Source of the DNA: Bremerella cremea
GTDB lineage: Bacteria > Planctomycetota > Planctomycetia > Pirellulales > Pirellulaceae
Length of the DNA stretch: 64,000 nt
Assembly: GCF_003335505.1 (NCBI RefSeq)
Contig: NZ_QPEX01000044.1
Span: forward strand, 62,001 to 126,000
Direction: 5' to 3'
The notes below the pieces were generated by a model. It was not told where the DNA came from. It ran no database searches and worked only from the letters and a program-made list of their open reading frames with translations. Of this stretch, positions 61,472-64,000 are shown in pieces. The translations under genes were made by a program, and so were the position numbers. Each line of letters opens with the position of its first letter. The first letter of the stretch is position 1.

Positions 61472-63535
61472 CTAGAACAAGATTCGAGATTGAACGAATT
61501 CAAACAGTTCGTGGAACCAGGTATAGCCTAGCGGAGCGGTGCCGCAGTGAACCTTAGCGGTCGCGGTCGCTCCCGCACGAAGGTTCTCGATGTCTTGTTT
61601 GTTGATAGCGACCTTCAACTTAACGACCTGCCCCTCATCAGCATCCGGCTGAGCCAAACGCTGAATGTCGGTTACGGTTCCTTCCAACTGGCGACCAGGA
61701 TCGCTGGCCATGATGTAGGTCACTTTCAAGGCATCCGCACCAGGGTTATTTTCCAAGGCGTTTTGAATATGCTGGATTCGTTTCTCCGGCATTTTGATCT
61801 CTAAGATCCAATCACCCGCTGGATCGACCACCGTCATCAACACTTGGCCAGGAGTGACGTAACGCTGCATTAAGTTGTCGTGTACGTCCCACGAAACGAC
61901 TTCGCCATCGATGGGACTAGCAACTTCCAGCTTGGCCAGTTTCTCTTCCACCAAGGCAACTTGCTGTTGTAAGTGGTTATAACGCTGACGTGCCTGGCCG
62001 AGCTCGATTGTGATCTGGGCGAGTTCCGAAGGGTTTCGCACCGTGTCGGGTCGACGTCGACGGAATTCCAAGTTCTCCATGCTAACGCGAGCTTTGTCGT
62101 AATCGCCGGTTAGCTGTTTGTACTGACGCTGCAGCTCGGTATTTCGGAGTTCCACCACGACTTGTCCTTGCTGGACATGGTCGCCGTGATTGACCAGCAC
62201 TTTGGTCACTTCCCCTTCTTCATGCACAAACACTTCCCGCTGCATCACCGGGGTTAGAGTGGCCATGCCCGAAACTTTGAAGGGGGCTGGAATGAGGAAC
62301 AAAGCGGCAATGATCGCGACTGCGGCAATCGAGACCAACACGGTCTTGGGCAGATTGCGAGCCGATACCAAGACCTTCGACTTACCCAACAGCCGCCAGA
62401 CTGGTGTCAGGGGAATCGAGTTGTAGTCGATTGCGTTGGCGAGGGCTCGGCTACTGTGTTCCGAGATCAGCTCGACCCCTTTCGAGAATTCTTCCTGTTG
62501 AGAACTGTCTTCAATCTGTTCGACGACCAACGCTCCGAGGATTTCTCCTTGGTATTGGCGTTCCTGCTCTTCTTCTTCCCGCTTTTGATTGTCGGTGGCA
62601 TGCTCTGGACGACGTAGCGGAATGATCGCGATGGTCTTGGTGTGCGACTCGTCTACATAATCGTGGACTGCCGTTTCCAATTGAGGCGAGAGGTCTTCGG
62701 TAACTCCGCTAAACCAGAACGGCTCGCCGGTTTCGATCACCCGCGAAGCCAGCTTGCCCAAGAGTTGAACCTGAGTCGAGCGGGTGTCGAAGACATCCTG
62801 GCCACTCACCGCTTCCACTTTCCACTTACCGCGACGCAAGACAACCGAGACTCGGTCGCAGCCAATTAAACGGCGGCCTTCGTTGGCGATGGTATATGCG
62901 GTTTGACGTAGATCGAGGTTTTCGTGGACAGCCCGCGAGAACTGTTCGATCTTCGACCACAGAGACTGTCGATCGGAGAAATCTCGTAGCTTCCGGGTTT
63001 TAAACCATTCGGTTGCCAACCCGCACATTTGTTCGAGGAACTTCAAATAGCCACGTTGGCTATTGGGGGCCGAGTTCGGTCGCTGGAAGATCTCGATGAC
63101 CCCTTCGACCTTATCTTCGACCTGAATCGGAGCAACCACCAGCAGCTGGTTGGTGGGATTGCCAGCCGAGTTCTCTTCAGCTCCTCCCGATTGCGGCGCC
63201 AAAAGTTGAGCGTCGGCCCCTTGGAACATATTTTGAATCAATCGCAAGTGGCGAATGCCTTCGTCACTCTGAGGGTCGATCAGGCCACGGCTAAGATTAA
63301 TTTGGTAAACGAGCTGAGGGCGACGTTGATCGTCGTATACCCACGCCGCACCGCCGACGGCCGCCAAGGCGGAAACGACCTTGGGGAGGACATCCTTAAA
63401 GTATTCTTCCGGAGGAACATCCCGTTTGGAAAGCTGGGCAATTTCTTGAATCAGCCCGCGAATCTGCTTCTTGGTGCTTTCCAGGGTCTCGGGATTCACT
63501 GATGAGGGCTCGGTGGACATGCCGGGACTATTCAT
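61472..63535 (-). CDS. GAF-domain and HlyD fusion protein
   Basis: 687 residues. About 35-190 and 195-390: GAF domains, the second with I-A-N-E-G-R-R-L-I-G-C-D-R-V-S-V (a classic GAF core). One transmembrane helix at about 415-435 (V-L-V-S-I-A-A-V-A-I-I-A-A-L-F-L-I), then an HlyD part: lipoyl halves V-F-V-H-E-E-G-E-V-T-K-V and V-A-S-P-I-D-G-E-V-V-S-W, coiled coil between, and a beta barrel (W-I-L-E-I-K-M-P-E-K-R). This joins cytoplasmic small-molecule sensing to a periplasmic export adaptor. It is the first gene of the three-gene set. ATG 63520 is an alternative start. Confidence 0.85.
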   Translation of the reverse strand: MNSPGMSTEPSSVNPETLESTKKQIRGLIQEIAQLSKRDVPPEEYFKDVLPKVVSALAAVGGAAWVYDDQRRPQLVYQINLSRGLIDPQSDEGIRHLRLIQNMFQGADAQLLAPQSGGAEENSAGNPTNQLLVVAPIQVEDKVEGVIEIFQRPNSAPNSQRGYLKFLEQMCGLATEWFKTRKLRDFSDRQSLWSKIEQFSRAVHENLDLRQTAYTIANEGRRLIGCDRVSVVLRRGKWKVEAVSGQDVFDTRSTQVQLLGKLASRVIETGEPFWFSGVTEDLSPQLETAVHDYVDESHTKTIAIIPLRRPEHATDNQKREEEEQERQYQGEILGALVVEQIEDSSQQEEFSKGVELISEHSSRALANAIDYNSIPLTPVWRLLGKSKVLVSARNLPKTVLVSIAAVAIIAALFLIPAPFKVSGMATLTPVMQREVFVHEEGEVTKVLVNHGDHVQQGQVVVELRNTELQRQYKQLTGDYDKARVSMENLEFRRRRPDTVRNPSELAQITIELGQARQRYNHLQQQVALVEEKLAKLEVASPIDGEVVSWDVHDNLMQRYVTPGQVLMTVVDPAGDWILEIKMPEKRIQHIQNALENNPGADALKVTYIMASDPGRQLEGTVTDIQRLAQPDADEGQVVKLKVAINKQDIENLRAGATATAKVHCGTAPLGYTWFHELFEFVQSRILF

Positions 63536-63853
63536 AATGGAATCTAAAAGGTTAGGGCCGATCGATTCGCGATCGTAGAAACCTACGTCTCACCATAACA
63601 AGCGAGTTGAGAATCGAAAATCTTGAAAGCTGAAAAGGGGGTAACCAAACACACTCTGCGGTAGGATGTAGGGATAAGTGGGATCATATTGCCGCTGACC
63701 TCTACTCAACCGATGGCTCGATTGTTCGTTTCCTGCAGGAACTTACGGTAAGAATCCCGACGAAAGGTGCCGTAATGTTGCCGTTGGAATGCAACATTCG
63801 ATGGGCACCTAGCGAACTTCGTTCCATCATGTTCCCAAAGTGCAACACACTGG
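63536..63853. other. Intergenic region at the window end
   Basis: 318 bases. It should carry the promoter of the exporter operon. A 79-residue open frame on the minus strand (63706-63945) overlaps the partial gene below and has no protein character, so it is not called. Confidence 0.4.
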
Positions 63854-64000
63854 CTAATCTGGCGAATCCAGGTAAGGATCTTGGCCCATTTCACGGTGCA
63901 TTTTCTTTCGCTGCTTCTCGTGATGCAGGAGGACCTTGCGATCACCGAAGTGCTTGCTCTCGATGCGACGCTGGGCTTTTCGGAAAAGTTTGGCGTAAGC
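63854..64000 (-). CDS. Small, highly basic protein, 5' end outside the window (partial)
   Basis: The last 48 codons, closed by TAG at 63856-63854. The sequence is rich in Lys, Arg and His (K-L-F-R-K-A-Q-R-R-I-E-S-K-H-F, then H-H-E-K-Q-R-K-K-M-H-R-E-M) and ends P-Y-L-D-S-P-D. It looks like a small RNA- or ribosome-binding protein, but it does not match bS21 or another family I can name. Its codon pattern and good frame argue that it is real rather than a shadow. Confidence 0.55.
   Translation of the reverse strand, partial: AYAKLFRKAQRRIESKHFGDRKVLLHHEKQRKKMHREMGQDPYLDSPD

Noticed and set aside
63706..63945. 79-codon minus-strand frame
   Set aside because: Overlaps the more convincing partial gene 63854-64000 in another frame and has no protein-like composition.

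Overview
This window looks like a chromosomal segment of a marine or freshwater planctomycete, most like the Pirellulaceae (Blastopirellula/Bremerella type). The evidence is a prepilin-type DUF1559 protein followed by a small lipoprotein, a PEP-CTERM protein, a secreted sulfatase, dockerin/cadherin giant proteins with an LEPR-XLL-like N-terminus, small membrane proteins starting with an F-T-I-R-R-L-M motif or carrying an N-P-F-A-S-P motif, and a Ser/Thr kinase with membrane segments. No rRNA, tRNA, CRISPR array, insertion sequence or phage module was recognised. Species identity is inference only.

Layout. (1) 1-9042: a single + strand operon for an envelope machine that mixes type IV pilus (PilM, PilN, PilO) and type II secretion (pseudopilins, GspC-like, secretin, TPR lipoprotein) parts; one pseudopilin carries a LamG lectin-like domain. 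(2) 9326-19637: a beta-barrel/beta-helix surface protein, a soluble PAS chemoreceptor, a queuosine-mannosyltransferase-family protein, a sulfatase, a TlpA-like thioredoxin and an HGSNAT-like acetyltransferase. (3) 19865-27405: housekeeping GTPase TypA, a zinc-ribbon metallopeptidase, an XRE-SnoaL fusion, the DUF1559/lipoprotein pair and a membrane protein built from an internal duplication. (4) 27578-28955: a PEP-CTERM DUF4465 protein on the minus strand behind a cobalamin riboswitch. (5) 29147-41238: PSP1 protein, BioB, a beta-propeller, LeuD/LeuC, a protein kinase, FabH-like, YqgE/AlgH and an M24 peptidase. (6) 41424-57370: the most distinctive block. Two minus-strand giant exoproteins (about 2870 and 1174 residues) flank two tandem plus-strand BBP2-type porins. 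Both giants end in the same series: cohesin-like module, dockerin, metzincin protease. The smaller one also carries a thioredoxin-like domain (C-P-H-C) and a cyclophilin domain. (7) 57576-63535: a DUF3467 protein and three minus-strand membrane-fusion genes (GAF-HlyD, HlyD, and PqqD-M50-HlyD) that look like an export or envelope-processing system.

How the parts may work together (inference). Region 1 can secrete or display proteins. Regions 6 and 7 could form an export-and-assembly system for a calcium-dependent surface layer in which cohesin-like and dockerin modules on the same polypeptides link copies to each other, with built-in protein-folding and protease domains. The cobalamin switch suggests that the DUF4465 protein takes part in B12 capture at the cell surface.

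Limits: all calls come from reading the translated sequence and DNA by eye; domain boundaries are approximate, and no database search was run.
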